Assembly (NCBI RefSeq): GCF_019423705.1
Contig: NZ_JAHZAX010000006.1
Location: 1 to 64,000 of the forward strand
Direction: 5' to 3'
Source of the DNA: Ruminococcus sp.
GTDB lineage: Bacteria; Bacillota; Clostridia; Oscillospirales; Ruminococcaceae
DNA length: 64,000 bases
The translations under genes were made by a program, and so were the position numbers. The notes beneath the pieces are model-generated. The model did no database searches, was not told where the DNA came from, and worked only from the letters and a program-made list of their open reading frames with translations. Shown piece after piece: positions 19,316 to 27,973 of the stretch (positions within the stretch are counted from its first letter, which is position 1; each line of letters opens with the position of its first letter).

Positions 19316-20353
19316 TTAAAGTTTTTCTATTTCCGCAAGGAGCGCTGGCAGCGCCTCTTCCTCAGAGACTTTTCTCAGCTTTTCGCCATTTTTGAAGATG
19401 ACCGCACAGCCGTCTCCGCCTGCGATACCGATATCAGCCTCGCCCGATTCGCCGATCCCGTTGACAACGCAGCCCATTACGGCGATCTTGATATCCTTGT
19501 CGATATCCTTTGTGGCTTCTTCCACCTTTTTGGCAAGGCCGATAAGGTCTATCCTCGTTCTGCCGCAAGTCGGGCAGGAAACTATCCTAACACCCCTGCT
19601 TTTGCCGATAGCTTTCAAGATATCCTTTGCGGCGGCGATCTCCTTCACAGGTTCGTCCGTCAGCGATACTCTAATGGTCTCGCCAATGCCGTCACACAGC
19701 AGCGAACCTATACCGATAGAGGATTTTATAAGACCCATTCGCTCTGTTCCTGCTTCCGTCACCCCAAGGTGCAGGGGATAATTGCAAGTCTCGGCACAAA
19801 GCCTATATGCCTTTATCATCGTGGGAACGTCCGAAGATTTTATGGAGATCACGATGTCCTCAAAGTCGCATTGCTCCAATATCCTAACGTGACCCATTGC
19901 GCTTTCAACAAGGGCTTCCGCAGTCGGCGAGCCGTATTTTGCAAGAAGTTCTTTCTCCAGCGAGCCGCCGTTCACGCCAATTCTGATAGGGATATTTCTT
20001 TCACGGCAGGCCTTTACGACGGCCTTGACCTTATCCATTGAGCCGATGTTGCCCGGGTTTATCCTTATCTTGTCAATGCCAGCCTCAACGGCGGCAAGTG
20101 CAAGTCGATAATCGAAATGGATATCAGCCACAAGAGGTATGGATATCTTTTCCTTTATGGCAGGGATAAGCTTGACGGCTTCCATATTCGGGATAGCGGC
20201 TCTGACTATTTCGCAGCCAGCCTTTTCAAGCTCCACCGCCTGCTTGACTGAGCCTTCGATATCTGTTGAGGGCACGTTGAGCATTGACTGAATGTATATT
20301 TTATTTCCGTCCAGCGTGAGATCGCCGACTTTAACGGGTCTTACATTTCTCAT
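19316..20353 (-). CDS. ispG: 4-hydroxy-3-methylbut-2-enyl diphosphate synthase IspG
   Basis: A 4Fe-4S enzyme of the MEP isoprenoid pathway that reduces MEcPP to HMBPP. The 345 residues match the short bacterial form: a TIM barrel followed by the cluster domain. Cluster ligands are visible in ISCPTCGRTRID-type text (here VSCPTCGRTRIDL, near 265) and in VMGCVVNGIGE (near 305), with the conserved Glu in GIGESGEADIG. It lies in the operon with dxr, another MEP gene, separated from it by rseP. Confidence 0.96.
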   Translation of the reverse strand: MRNVRPVKVGDLTLDGNKIYIQSMLNVPSTDIEGSVKQAVELEKAGCEIVRAAIPNMEAVKLIPAIKEKISIPLVADIHFDYRLALAAVEAGIDKIRINPGNIGSMDKVKAVVKACRERNIPIRIGVNGGSLEKELLAKYGSPTAEALVESAMGHVRILEQCDFEDIVISIKSSDVPTMIKAYRLCAETCNYPLHLGVTEAGTERMGLIKSSIGIGSLLCDGIGETIRVSLTDEPVKEIAAAKDILKAIGKSRGVRIVSCPTCGRTRIDLIGLAKKVEEATKDIDKDIKIAVMGCVVNGIGESGEADIGIAGGDGCAVIFKNGEKLRKVSEEEALPALLAEIEKL

Positions 20354-20387
20354 AATTTACAATTATCTCCTTACGAAATTTACGCAT

Positions 20388-21428
20388 TTAAACAAGCTTG
20401 ATGATATCGCTGACCGTCACGACCACCATAAGAAGCAGAAGTGCGGCAAGTCCGATAGCGTGCACCATACCCTCGTGCTCGGGCTTGACAGGTTTGCGGC
20501 GGATAGCTTCGATAATAAGGAAGATAAGTCGGCCGCCGTCAAGTGCAGGCAGGGGCAGGAGGTTGAAAATTCCGATATTTATTGTGATGAACGCCGCAAG
20601 GGTCATCATCGTGTCCGCAAGTGACGCCCAGTCTATCTTGCCGGAAGCTTCGTCACGCTCGCTGTCGATAACGTTGTCGATAGTGTCAACAATGCCCACA
20701 GGGCCGCTGAGGTCTTTCAGCGAATACTTGCCTCTGATAAGGTCAAAGAACGATATATAGATAAGTCTGCCGTCGGTGCAGGTCTGCTTGAATGACTGGC
20801 TCAGAACAGAACCAACGGTTATCGCCTGCGGCTCCACCTTGAAGTCGATGTGCATAGTCTTATCCGTTGTGGCGAATGAAACGTCCTTTAGCTCCACCTT
20901 TTCGCCGTTACGCTTTACCACCATATCGAAAGTGCCGTCCTCATCGTTGCCGAACTGATAGGACATATCCATTGTGGTGAAAATTCTCATACCATTTATT
21001 TCAACTATCTCGTCGCCTATCTCAAGACCTGTTGCCTGCGACTGGGCGTTGTCCTCAAACCAAGAGATTTTCGTCGTGGCGATAGCGTCAGAAGTGGCGT
21101 TACAAATGCAGAGGATAACATAGCCGAGGATAAGGTTCATTATAACGCCAGCGATCACGATTATCATACGCCGTGGCAGGCTCTTGTTACAAAAAGCCTT
21201 GTTGTCCTCGCTGCCGTTATCCTCACCCTCCATAGCGCAGTAGCCGCCGATAGGGAAAAGCCGCCAAGCATACAGGGTCTCGCCCTTTTGCTTTTTGAGG
21301 ATAGCAGGCCCCATACCGATAGCGAACTCGTTGACCTTAACGCCGCAGGATTTCGCAGCGATAAAGTGCCCCAGCTCGTGGATAATGATTATCACTTCAA
21401 AAATTATGATAGCAAATAGTATACTCAT
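20388..21428 (-). CDS. rseP: Site-2 intramembrane zinc metalloprotease RseP/RasP
   Basis: A membrane protease of the S2P family that cleaves anti-sigma factors and remnant signal peptides. About 346 residues: the first helix carries the zinc motif IHELGHFIAAK; a single PDZ domain lies near 130-220; and the last membrane region has NLLPLPALDGGRLIF, whose Asp is the third zinc ligand. The chosen start, MSILFAIIIFEV at 21428, follows GAAAGGAAAG; the longer frame to 21482 has no such site. It lies in the usual place between dxr and the following operon genes. Confidence 0.94.
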   Translation of the reverse strand: MSILFAIIIFEVIIIIHELGHFIAAKSCGVKVNEFAIGMGPAILKKQKGETLYAWRLFPIGGYCAMEGEDNGSEDNKAFCNKSLPRRMIIVIAGVIMNLILGYVILCICNATSDAIATTKISWFEDNAQSQATGLEIGDEIVEINGMRIFTTMDMSYQFGNDEDGTFDMVVKRNGEKVELKDVSFATTDKTMHIDFKVEPQAITVGSVLSQSFKQTCTDGRLIYISFFDLIRGKYSLKDLSGPVGIVDTIDNVIDSERDEASGKIDWASLADTMMTLAAFITINIGIFNLLPLPALDGGRLIFLIIEAIRRKPVKPEHEGMVHAIGLAALLLLMVVVTVSDIIKLV

Positions 21429-21489
21429 TTCTTTCCTTTCAAACACAAAGAGAGATTTATCGGCTAGTAAAAAAAGCCACAAACAAATG

Positions 21490-21567
21490 GGACGTCGAAG
21501 ACGCCGTCCCCTACAAATAACGTAAATACATCGTTTATTGTAGGGGCGAACAGCGTTCGCCCGTTAT
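21490..21567. repeat. Paired palindromic repeats, copies 4 and 5
   Basis: Copy 4 (21490-21520) reads TGGGACGTCGAAGACGCC then GTCCCCTACAAAT. Copy 5 (21540-21567) reads TTGTAGGGGCGAACAGCG then TTCGCCCGTTA in inverse orientation. The arrangement and linker start (AACGTAA) repeat the pair at 14540-14650. It is located between rseP and dxr within the operon. Confidence 0.8.
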
Positions 21568-21672
21568 TTTTTGTTTTTTTTCAACAGCCCAATTTATTTT
21601 TCTATTTTTTGGTTGGGTCGCAAACACTTGATATCAAACGGATAACGTGCCACAATCAAGCGCAGTCGTAAC

Positions 21673-21762
21673 CCAACGGGAGACCAAAGGTCTCCCCTAC
21701 ATTTGACATTCGCCAGCGCAATGTTTTCAACCCAACGGGCAAACGCTGTTCGCCCCTACAAA
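21673..21762. repeat. Tandem palindromic repeats, copies 6 and 7
   Basis: Copy 6 (21673-21704) reads CCAACGGGAGACC, AAA, then GGTCTCCCCTACA. Copy 7 (21731-21762) reads CCAACGGGCAAACG then CTGTTCGCCCCTACAAAT. Both share the CCAACGGG head and CCCCTACA tail but have different stems. With copies 4 and 5 they fill most of the roughly 400-bp gap between rseP and dxr (21429-21832), in which I see no gene. Confidence 0.8.
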
Positions 21763-21832
21763 TGCGCAGGGTCAGCAACAAAGTGAAAACAGAATAGAAA
21801 CGTCCAGCGCCCTGCCAAACATTCCTCATTCC

Positions 21833-22978
21833 TCATTCAGCAATGAGCGCTTTGACCTTCGCACGAGCAAGGCGGTCTGCTTCTAGAACGTCCTCAACGC
21901 AGGTGATGTCTTGGCGTGGGGTGGTGTCGCATATCTCCATTACAAGTTTACCAATATCAAGGAAATTAATCCTGCCGTCAAGAAATGCCGCAACGGCTTC
22001 TTCGTTGGCGCCGTTGACCGCCGCAGGAAGATTTCCGCCGATAGTCACCGCCTTTATGCAGGCTCTAAGACAGTCGAAAGTGTCGTAATCGGGCTTTTCA
22101 AAGGTCAGCTTGCCGTAATCTGTTAATGATAACTTTTTCACATCGCACTCAACCCTCTGAGGGTAAAGCAGCGCATACTGTATGGGTATTTTCATATCCG
22201 GCACGCCAAGCTGTGCGATGACGGAATTGTCCTCGTATTCGACAGCGGAATGAACTACGCTCTGCCTGTGAACGACTATCTCGATCTGCTCGGGGCTGAG
22301 CTTGAAAAGCCACATCGCTTCGATAAATTCAAGGCCTTTGTTCATCAGCGTTGCCGAATCTATCGTTATTTTTCTGCCCATTGACCAGTTTGGGTGATTG
22401 AGCGCCTGCTGGACTGTTACGCCTTCGAGGTCGGCCTTGGTCTTGCCGAAAAATGGCCCGCCCGAGGCTGTGAGGATTATGCCTTTGAGCTTGTTTCCCT
22501 CGTTGCCTTGGAGGCATTGGAAAATTGCGGAATGTTCGCTGTCAACAGGATATATCTTCACGCCCTTTTCAGCAGCAGCCTTTATGACCAGCTCGCCGCC
22601 TGCAACTAGGGTCTCTTTGTTGGCAAGGGCAATGTCCGTGCCCTTTTCAATAGCCGTCAATGTTGGCACAAGACCCACCATTCCCACAACGGAATTGAGC
22701 ATAATGTCAACGCCGTCCATTTGCGCAATGGCTTTAAGTCCGTCCATTCCTGTGAATATCTTTATTCCCGTGCCGTCAAGAAGCTTTTCAAGCGCCGCCT
22801 TTTTGTCCTCACGATAGATACAAACGCAATCGGTGGAAAGCTCCCTCGCCTGCGCCGCAAGCTTTTCAACGTCAGAATTTGCCGCAAGGGCTTTCACTTT
22901 TATATTATGCTTGGCTGCGACCTCTAATGCCTGTGTGCCGATAGAGCCGGTCGAGCCGAGAATTGTCATTGTTTTCAT
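21833..22978 (-). CDS. dxr: 1-deoxy-D-xylulose 5-phosphate reductoisomerase
   Basis: First committed enzyme of the MEP pathway: it converts DXP to MEP with NADPH and a divalent metal. About 381 residues: the N-terminal Rossmann motif is ILGSTGSIGTQAL; catalytic and metal-binding residues are in YPVDSEHSAIFQCL and LTASGGPFFGK; the loop HPNWSMGRKITIDSATLMNKGLE is split by the active site, with a conserved Met-Asn-Lys. ATG 22978 is preferred over TTG 22984. Leader hairpins and a possible internal promoter precede it. Confidence 0.96.
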   Translation of the reverse strand: MKTMTILGSTGSIGTQALEVAAKHNIKVKALAANSDVEKLAAQARELSTDCVCIYREDKKAALEKLLDGTGIKIFTGMDGLKAIAQMDGVDIMLNSVVGMVGLVPTLTAIEKGTDIALANKETLVAGGELVIKAAAEKGVKIYPVDSEHSAIFQCLQGNEGNKLKGIILTASGGPFFGKTKADLEGVTVQQALNHPNWSMGRKITIDSATLMNKGLEFIEAMWLFKLSPEQIEIVVHRQSVVHSAVEYEDNSVIAQLGVPDMKIPIQYALLYPQRVECDVKKLSLTDYGKLTFEKPDYDTFDCLRACIKAVTIGGNLPAAVNGANEEAVAAFLDGRINFLDIGKLVMEICDTTPRQDITCVEDVLEADRLARAKVKALIAE

Positions 22979-23076
22979 TTGCAAAGCGTCCCTTCCATTT
23001 GGGCAGCTTTTTTAAGCCGCCATTATAACGCTTAAAAGGGGTAAGCCTAAGCCTGCCCCTAAAAGTCGATATATTC
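22979..23076 (-). promoter_or_regulatory. Structured spacer upstream of dxr
   Basis: On the minus strand a hairpin GGCGGCTT-N4-AAGCTGCC (23002-23021) lies just before the dxr ribosome site. A TATAAT sits immediately upstream of it, and a second stem AGGGG/CCCCT lies at 23037-23060. It may be an internal promoter or attenuation site in the operon. The -35 match is weak. Confidence 0.4.
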
Positions 23077-23907
23077 TTATTTAAGTATAAGTCCCTGTGA
23101 GAACATATAGTACATAAACGGTGCAACAAGCAGAACGCTGTCAAAGCGATCCATTATTCCGCCGTGACCCGGCATTATTTTGCCGTAATCCTTTATGCCT
23201 GTCTGTCTCTTTATGATCGAGGCGGTAAGGTCGCCCACAAGTCCGATCAATGCGCTGAGCATTCCTGCCACCAGCACGCCAAGATAATGTACAGGTGCGC
23301 CCTTGAGCACGAACTGATAGAACAGGCTGATTATAAGCATAAGCACGCCGTTTGAGATAACGCCGCCAACCAGTCCTTCGACTGTTTTCTTAGGGCTTAT
23401 CTCGGGACAAAGTGGCGTCTTACCGAAAAATGTTCCTGCAAAATATGCGCCGCTGTCTGCAAGCCAAGCTGCTGCCAAGGACAGCACGATCATAAACACG
23501 CCCTGTGATCCGATAGCCGACATTGACAGGATAGTCGAGAATGAATATGGGATAAGTATTCCCACGCCAAGCATAAAGAAGAAATCCATATAATTGAATT
23601 TCGTGTGCTCTTTCAGATAAAGCAGGCACATTGCGATGACAAAAAGTCCCATATAGAACTTATAGCTTACGAAATAGAGCCAGCCGTGTCTGTGGAACAC
23701 CGGCATAAGTGCGTCAACGGCTGCGAAAGCGCAGCAGGCGATAGTTTCATACTTGTGCTCGGTCATTTTTGTGGCTCTGAGTATCTCATAAATTGCCAAA
23801 GCTGAGATAAAGCCGATTGCGATATTGAAAAGGAATGTGCTGTGTGCGATAAGCAGCACCACCGCAATTACGATAGCGACTGCCGCAGATTTAATACGGG
23901 TCGACAT
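23077..23907 (-). CDS. cdsA: Phosphatidate cytidylyltransferase CdsA
   Basis: A membrane enzyme that makes CDP-diacylglycerol from phosphatidate and CTP, the branch point of phospholipid synthesis. The 276 residues are strongly hydrophobic, with about seven to eight membrane helices. The family signature is near the C-terminus: PGHGGIMDRFDSVLLVAP. The preceding SIIKRQTGIKDYGKIMPGH is also typical. It abuts uppS directly. Confidence 0.95.
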   Translation of the reverse strand: MSTRIKSAAVAIVIAVVLLIAHSTFLFNIAIGFISALAIYEILRATKMTEHKYETIACCAFAAVDALMPVFHRHGWLYFVSYKFYMGLFVIAMCLLYLKEHTKFNYMDFFFMLGVGILIPYSFSTILSMSAIGSQGVFMIVLSLAAAWLADSGAYFAGTFFGKTPLCPEISPKKTVEGLVGGVISNGVLMLIISLFYQFVLKGAPVHYLGVLVAGMLSALIGLVGDLTASIIKRQTGIKDYGKIMPGHGGIMDRFDSVLLVAPFMYYMFSQGLILK

Positions 23908-24639
23908 TTACACCCCTCCGAATCTTCTATTTCTTTCGCTGTATGCAAGTACAGCTTTTTCAAGGTCAGCTCCCTTGAAGTCAGGCCAAAGAATATTGGT
24001 ATAATAGAACTCGGCATAAGCTGCCTGCCATATCATAAAGTTCGAGAGCCGCTGCTCGCCGCTCGGTCTTATAACAAGGTCAACAGGGGGTATCTCTTCG
24101 GTATAGAGATTTCTCTCGATCATATCCATTGTGATATCCTCAGGTTCAAGTTTGCCCTCTTTGACCTGCTGTGCCAGCGTTTTTGCGGCGTGGCATATCT
24201 CGTCCCTGCCGCCGTAATTGATAGCGAGCACAAGGGTCATCGAATCAAAGTCCTTTGAATCCTCCTCGACGGAAGCCATTTTCTTCTGCAAATTCTCGCT
24301 GAGCCTTGACCTGTCGCCGATAAAGCGCACTCTGATATTCTCCTCGATAAAGTCACGCACCTCGTCGAGATATTTCTCAAAGAGATCCATTATGGCGTCG
24401 ACTTCGTCCTTTGGTCTTCTCCAGTTCTCCGTCGAGAACGCATAGTAGGTTATATACTGTATGCCAAGAGCTTTTGCGTGTCTCGTGATAGCACGGAAGG
24501 TCTTTGCGCCCTCCCTATGGCCGAACTTTCGGGGCATTCCCCTTTTCTTCGCCCACCTGCCGTTGCCGTCCATTATCACGCCAACGTGTACAGGCACGGA
24601 CACATTTTCGCCCAAGCTGATAGTTTTCTTTTCTGCCAT
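23908..24639 (-). CDS. uppS: Undecaprenyl diphosphate synthase (isoprenyl transferase)
   Basis: A cis-prenyltransferase that makes the C55 lipid carrier for cell-wall synthesis. About 243 residues from MAEKKTISLG. Signature motifs are VGVIMDGNGRWAKKR (Asp binds Mg), YYAFSTENWRRP and LVIRPSGEQRLSNFM. The frame is open to 24702, but the ATG at 24639, 4 bp past frr, fits homologues. There is no good ribosome site directly before it, so coupling to frr translation is likely. Confidence 0.94.
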   Translation of the reverse strand: MAEKKTISLGENVSVPVHVGVIMDGNGRWAKKRGMPRKFGHREGAKTFRAITRHAKALGIQYITYYAFSTENWRRPKDEVDAIMDLFEKYLDEVRDFIEENIRVRFIGDRSRLSENLQKKMASVEEDSKDFDSMTLVLAINYGGRDEICHAAKTLAQQVKEGKLEPEDITMDMIERNLYTEEIPPVDLVIRPSGEQRLSNFMIWQAAYAEFYYTNILWPDFKGADLEKAVLAYSERNRRFGGV

Positions 24640-24643
24640 AGAC

Positions 24644-25198
24644 TTAGATAGAAAGGATCTCCTTCTCCTTGTCTGCAACGTGGCCGTCGATCTCCTTGAC
24701 AAACTTATCTGTCATCTTCTGGATATCGTCCTCGCAGTCCTTGAGGTCGTCCTCTGTGATCTCGTTGTTCTTCTTGAGAGCCTTGAACTTCTCCATTGCG
24801 TCACGTCTTATAGAACGGATTGCTACCTTGCACTCTTCGCCCATCTTCTTGATCTCCTTAACAAGCTCCTTACGTCTGTCCTCTGTGAGCTGTGGGAAAG
24901 TCAGTCTGATAACTGTGCCGTCGTTCTGTGGGTTGATACCGATATCGGAAGCTTGGATCGCTTTCTCGATAGGCTTGAGAGTTGACTTATCCCAAGGCTG
25001 GATAACGAGCACTCTTGCTTCTGCAACGGAAACGGCAGCCATCTGTGTAACAGGTGTCATTGCGCCGTAATACTCTACTTGAACCTTGTTGAGCACGGAA
25101 GGGTTAGCTCTGCCTGCTCTGATACCTCCGAAATCGGAAAGCATAACGTTAACGGATTTTTCCATCTTTGATTTAGCGTTTTCTTTTATCTGTTTCAT
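24644..25198 (-). CDS. frr: Ribosome recycling factor
   Basis: Splits post-termination ribosomes together with EF-G. The 184 residues match the family exactly in length. It begins MKQIKENAKSKMEKSVN and contains the conserved GIRAGRANPSVL and the C-terminal helix ending in a basic/acidic coiled coil (DDIQKMTDKFVKEID). It is the second gene after pyrH, as in most bacteria. Confidence 0.97.
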   Translation of the reverse strand: MKQIKENAKSKMEKSVNVMLSDFGGIRAGRANPSVLNKVQVEYYGAMTPVTQMAAVSVAEARVLVIQPWDKSTLKPIEKAIQASDIGINPQNDGTVIRLTFPQLTEDRRKELVKEIKKMGEECKVAIRSIRRDAMEKFKALKKNNEITEDDLKDCEDDIQKMTDKFVKEIDGHVADKEKEILSI

Positions 25199-25228
25199 AT
25201 CACAAAAGTCCTTTCAGTAATCAGTAAT

Positions 25229-25933
25229 TTATTTAACGAGAGTGCCTATATTTTCGCCCATACAAGCGTCATAGATATTGTCAGGTCTGGCAAGGTCGAA
25301 CACCAAGATAGGGATATTGTTATCCTTGCACATTGCGGCAGCTGTAGAATCCATAACCTGGAGACCCTTTGCGAGGATATCGCCGAATGTGAGCGTATCG
25401 TACTTGACAGCGTCAGGGAACTTATGAGGGTCCTTATCATAAACGCCGTCTACCATTGTAGCCTTGAAGAAGATATCAGCCTCGATCTCGGCAGCTCTGA
25501 GAGCTGCTGCTGTATCTGTGGAGAAGAATGGGTTGCCTGTGCCGCAGCCGAAGATAACGACTCTGCCCTTTTCAAAGTGGCGCATAGCCTTGTTTCTGAT
25601 ATAAGGCTCAGCCACCTGTGGCATAGAGATAGCCGTCTGAACACGGACTTCAAGACCGCAGTTCTCAAGGCCGTCAGCAACAGCGAGAGCGTTCATAGCA
25701 GTTGCCAGCATACCGATATGGTCGGCTCTAGTTCTGTCCATAGCGCCGCTTGATCTGCCTCTCCAGAAATTGCCGCCGCCAACAACGATACCGACCTCAA
25801 CGCCTGCGTCAACGCACTTCTTGATACTCCTGCCAAAAGAAGTGATAACGTCATAATCGAGACCCATTTTCTTGTCGCCAGCGAGAGCCTCGCCGCTTAA
25901 TTTGAGCAATATTCTTTTATATTTTGGTTCCAT
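25229..25933 (-). CDS. pyrH: UMP kinase PyrH
   Basis: Phosphorylates UMP to UDP; it belongs to the amino-acid kinase fold and is normally GTP-activated and UTP-inhibited. The 234 residues contain [13 protein letters not shown] at the N-terminus, [11 protein letters not shown], the UMP-binding [14 protein letters not shown] and [15 protein letters not shown]. It is first in the operon, 38 bp downstream of the -10 box of a clear promoter. Confidence 0.97.
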   Translation of the reverse strand: MEPKYKRILLKLSGEALAGDKKMGLDYDVITSFGRSIKKCVDAGVEVGIVVGGGNFWRGRSSGAMDRTRADHIGMLATAMNALAVADGLENCGLEVRVQTAISMPQVAEPYIRNKAMRHFEKGRVVIFGCGTGNPFFSTDTAAALRAAEIEADIFFKATMVDGVYDKDPHKFPDAVKYDTLTFGDILAKGLQVMDSTAAAMCKDNNIPILVFDLARPDNIYDACMGENIGTLVK

Positions 25934-25970
25934 ATTTCAAAGCACTCCTTATGTACATATTTTCATATTA

Positions 25971-25999
25971 ATTATACAATATTTTCAGCAAATTGTAAA
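25971..25999 (-). promoter_or_regulatory. Sigma-A promoter of the pyrH-polC operon
   Basis: The minus strand reads TTTACA (25994-25999), a 17-bp spacer and TATAAT (25971-25976). It probably drives eight genes: pyrH, frr, uppS, cdsA, dxr, rseP, ispG and polC. Confidence 0.85.
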
Positions 26000-26105
26000 G
26001 AGAAATTTTATAAATAATTGTCACAATTGTCGCCGTCCAACAGAACGAACATAATTAAATTTCGTCATTTCCTACAATTGTCATTCTATCATACGTTGCG
26101 GTCAA

Positions 26106-27110
26106 TTACGACAAAAATCCCGATTCAGTCTCATTCCTGCTTGGTCTGCCCATAAGATTTTTAATGGCGCTGGCAGCCGGAGCACCCTCGAAAAGCACCT
26201 TTGCAAGCTGCTCCGTTATCGGCATTTCTATGCCCATTTTCTTTGAAAGCGCCCAAGCGTTCTTTGTGCAAACATAGCCCTCGACTGTGCCCACACGCCT
26301 TACTGCCTCTTCTGGGGAAACGCCCTGTCCGATAAGTATTCCTGCACGGCGGTTGCGGCTGTGCATTGAACAGCAGGTCACGATCAGATCGCCTATGCCG
26401 CTAAGTCCGCCGAATGTGTCTATCTTTGCGCCCATTGCCACGCCAAGTCGGGATATCTCTCGGATACCTCTTGTCATAAGCGCTGCCTTTGTGTTGTCCC
26501 CAAGGCCAAGTCCGTCGCACACGCCTGCCGCTAGGGCGATAACGTTTTTGAGCGAACCGCCTATCTCGCAGCCCATAACGTCGTCGTTCACATACACTCT
26601 GAATGTGTCGTTGGACAGGGTGTTTTGGATATAATAAGAAACCTCTCTATCGTCCGAAGCCGTAACGACCGTGGTGGGGATACCCCTTGCCACTTCCTCT
26701 GCGTGGGAAGGGCCTGTGAGGACTGCAACGTGATTGTTTGGGAAACATTCCTTTGCAACGCAGCACATCGTTTTAAGACTTGTGCCCTCAAGACCTTTGG
26801 CTGTGTTGACGATTATGGTCTTTTCGTCGATGAACGGCGCTGCGCTTTCGCAGACCTCTCTGAGAAATGGCGAAGGTATGCCCAAAATTACCAAGTCTTT
26901 GCCGCTTACGCAGGATATATCCGTTGACAGGGTGATAGTTTTGTTGACCTGTACCCCGGGGAGCTTTGCTTTTAGCTCGCCTGTGCGCTTTATTGCGTCG
27001 ATCTCGTCTTGAAATTTTGACCAAACTGTTACGTTATGACCTGCATTATCGCACATGATCGCAATTGCAAGTCCAAATCCGCCCGAGCCTAATATGGTGA
27101 TATCTGCCAT
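26106..27110 (-). CDS. gpsA: Glycerol-3-phosphate dehydrogenase [NAD(P)+] GpsA
   Basis: Reduces dihydroxyacetone phosphate to sn-glycerol-3-phosphate for phospholipids. The 334 residues contain an N-terminal Rossmann motif ILGSGGFGLAIA, NTAKGLEG, LTGPSHAEEVARG, the catalytic Lys in GGSLKNVIALAAG, and the substrate-binding SRNRRAG. The start follows GGAGGAC. It lies 22 bp after plsY, whose product uses its product, so the pair form a functional unit. Confidence 0.96.
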   Translation of the reverse strand: MADITILGSGGFGLAIAIMCDNAGHNVTVWSKFQDEIDAIKRTGELKAKLPGVQVNKTITLSTDISCVSGKDLVILGIPSPFLREVCESAAPFIDEKTIIVNTAKGLEGTSLKTMCCVAKECFPNNHVAVLTGPSHAEEVARGIPTTVVTASDDREVSYYIQNTLSNDTFRVYVNDDVMGCEIGGSLKNVIALAAGVCDGLGLGDNTKAALMTRGIREISRLGVAMGAKIDTFGGLSGIGDLIVTCCSMHSRNRRAGILIGQGVSPEEAVRRVGTVEGYVCTKNAWALSKKMGIEMPITEQLAKVLFEGAPAASAIKNLMGRPSRNETESGFLS

Positions 27111-27132
27111 AAAATTGTCCTCCTTTCAGACT

Positions 27133-27792
27133 TTAAGCCTTTTTCTTGCTGCCGAACTTGTTTTCAGTTCCGTTCATAAGTCTTTTGATATTCGGTCTGT
27201 GCATATAGATTATAAGTATGCCGATAGCCGCCGCCATTATGGTGTTTGCGAGAACGCCGTCGCACTTGAGGATAAAGTGCTGGACTATCGGGGTGAATGC
27301 TGGGTACGCAACGGCTGCGCAGATAGAGCCGACGGAAACGTACTTTGTCGCCGCAAGGACTATCGCAAAGACTGCAACGGAGAAGAAGCAGGTCAGCGGG
27401 TCGATAGCGATAAGGGTGGTGGCTGCGATGAGCACGCCCTTTCCGCCGTGGAAGCCGTAAAATACAGGGAAAATGTGTCCCAGCATAACGAAGAAGCCTG
27501 CAAGATAGCCGATGAATTTATCATCGTGGAAGAATGTCACACCGAAGCCGTGGGTGACAACAAGGCGGCAGATAACAACGGCGAGAACGCCTTTTGCAAG
27601 GTCGCAGAGCAATGTTGCTGCGGCAGGGCCTTTGCCGAATACTCGCAGGACGTTTGTGAGGCCTGCGTTGTTGCTGCCGTAATCTCTGATATCCTTATGC
27701 TTCCAAAGCTTGCATACGATTATCGGCGAATTTAAGCTGCCGAATAGATATGAAAAAATAACAGTAAATGCCAGACTTAGAAATATGTCCAC
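27133..27792 (-). CDS. plsY: Acyl-phosphate:glycerol-3-phosphate acyltransferase PlsY
   Basis: A membrane acyltransferase for the first acylation of glycerol-3-phosphate. About 219 residues and five or so membrane helices. Conserved segments are GSLNSPIIVCKL, DIRDYGSNNAGLTNVLRVFG and HIFPVFYGFHGGKGVLIAA. The start is taken as GTG 27792 (VDIFLSLAF) because GGAGG lies directly upstream; an upstream ATG at 27822 would place that GGAGG inside the gene. Confidence 0.93.
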   Translation of the reverse strand: MDIFLSLAFTVIFSYLFGSLNSPIIVCKLWKHKDIRDYGSNNAGLTNVLRVFGKGPAAATLLCDLAKGVLAVVICRLVVTHGFGVTFFHDDKFIGYLAGFFVMLGHIFPVFYGFHGGKGVLIAATTLIAIDPLTCFFSVAVFAIVLAATKYVSVGSICAAVAYPAFTPIVQHFILKCDGVLANTIMAAAIGILIIYMHRPNIKRLMNGTENKFGSKKKA

Positions 27793-27875
27793 AAAATAAC
27801 CTCCAAAAATTTGTATGTGCAATATTTATTCTATTGTGCGATATGCCGTCATACACAACGAACTGCGTTGAACAG

Positions 27876-27928
27876 CGGGCGAACAATAAATTGTTGTGAG
27901 CGTTGTCGAACAACAATTTTCCCTTACG
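27876..27928. repeat. Palindromic dispersed repeat, copy 8
   Basis: Begins GCGGGCGAAC, contains the inner palindrome AAATTGTTGT / ACAACAATTT, and ends TTCCCTTACGAG, a diverged tail. It is related to copies at 14540 and 36503. It lies between der and plsY inside the operon. Confidence 0.75.
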
Positions 27929-27973
27929 AGTGTTCTTAAATTTACTTAGCACAATAATTACGCTTGATTGCCT

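Noticed and set aside
18812..20041. A 409-codon plus-strand frame opposite polC and ispG
   Set aside because: It spans two well-supported genes on the other strand, has no recognisable domain and no initiation signals.
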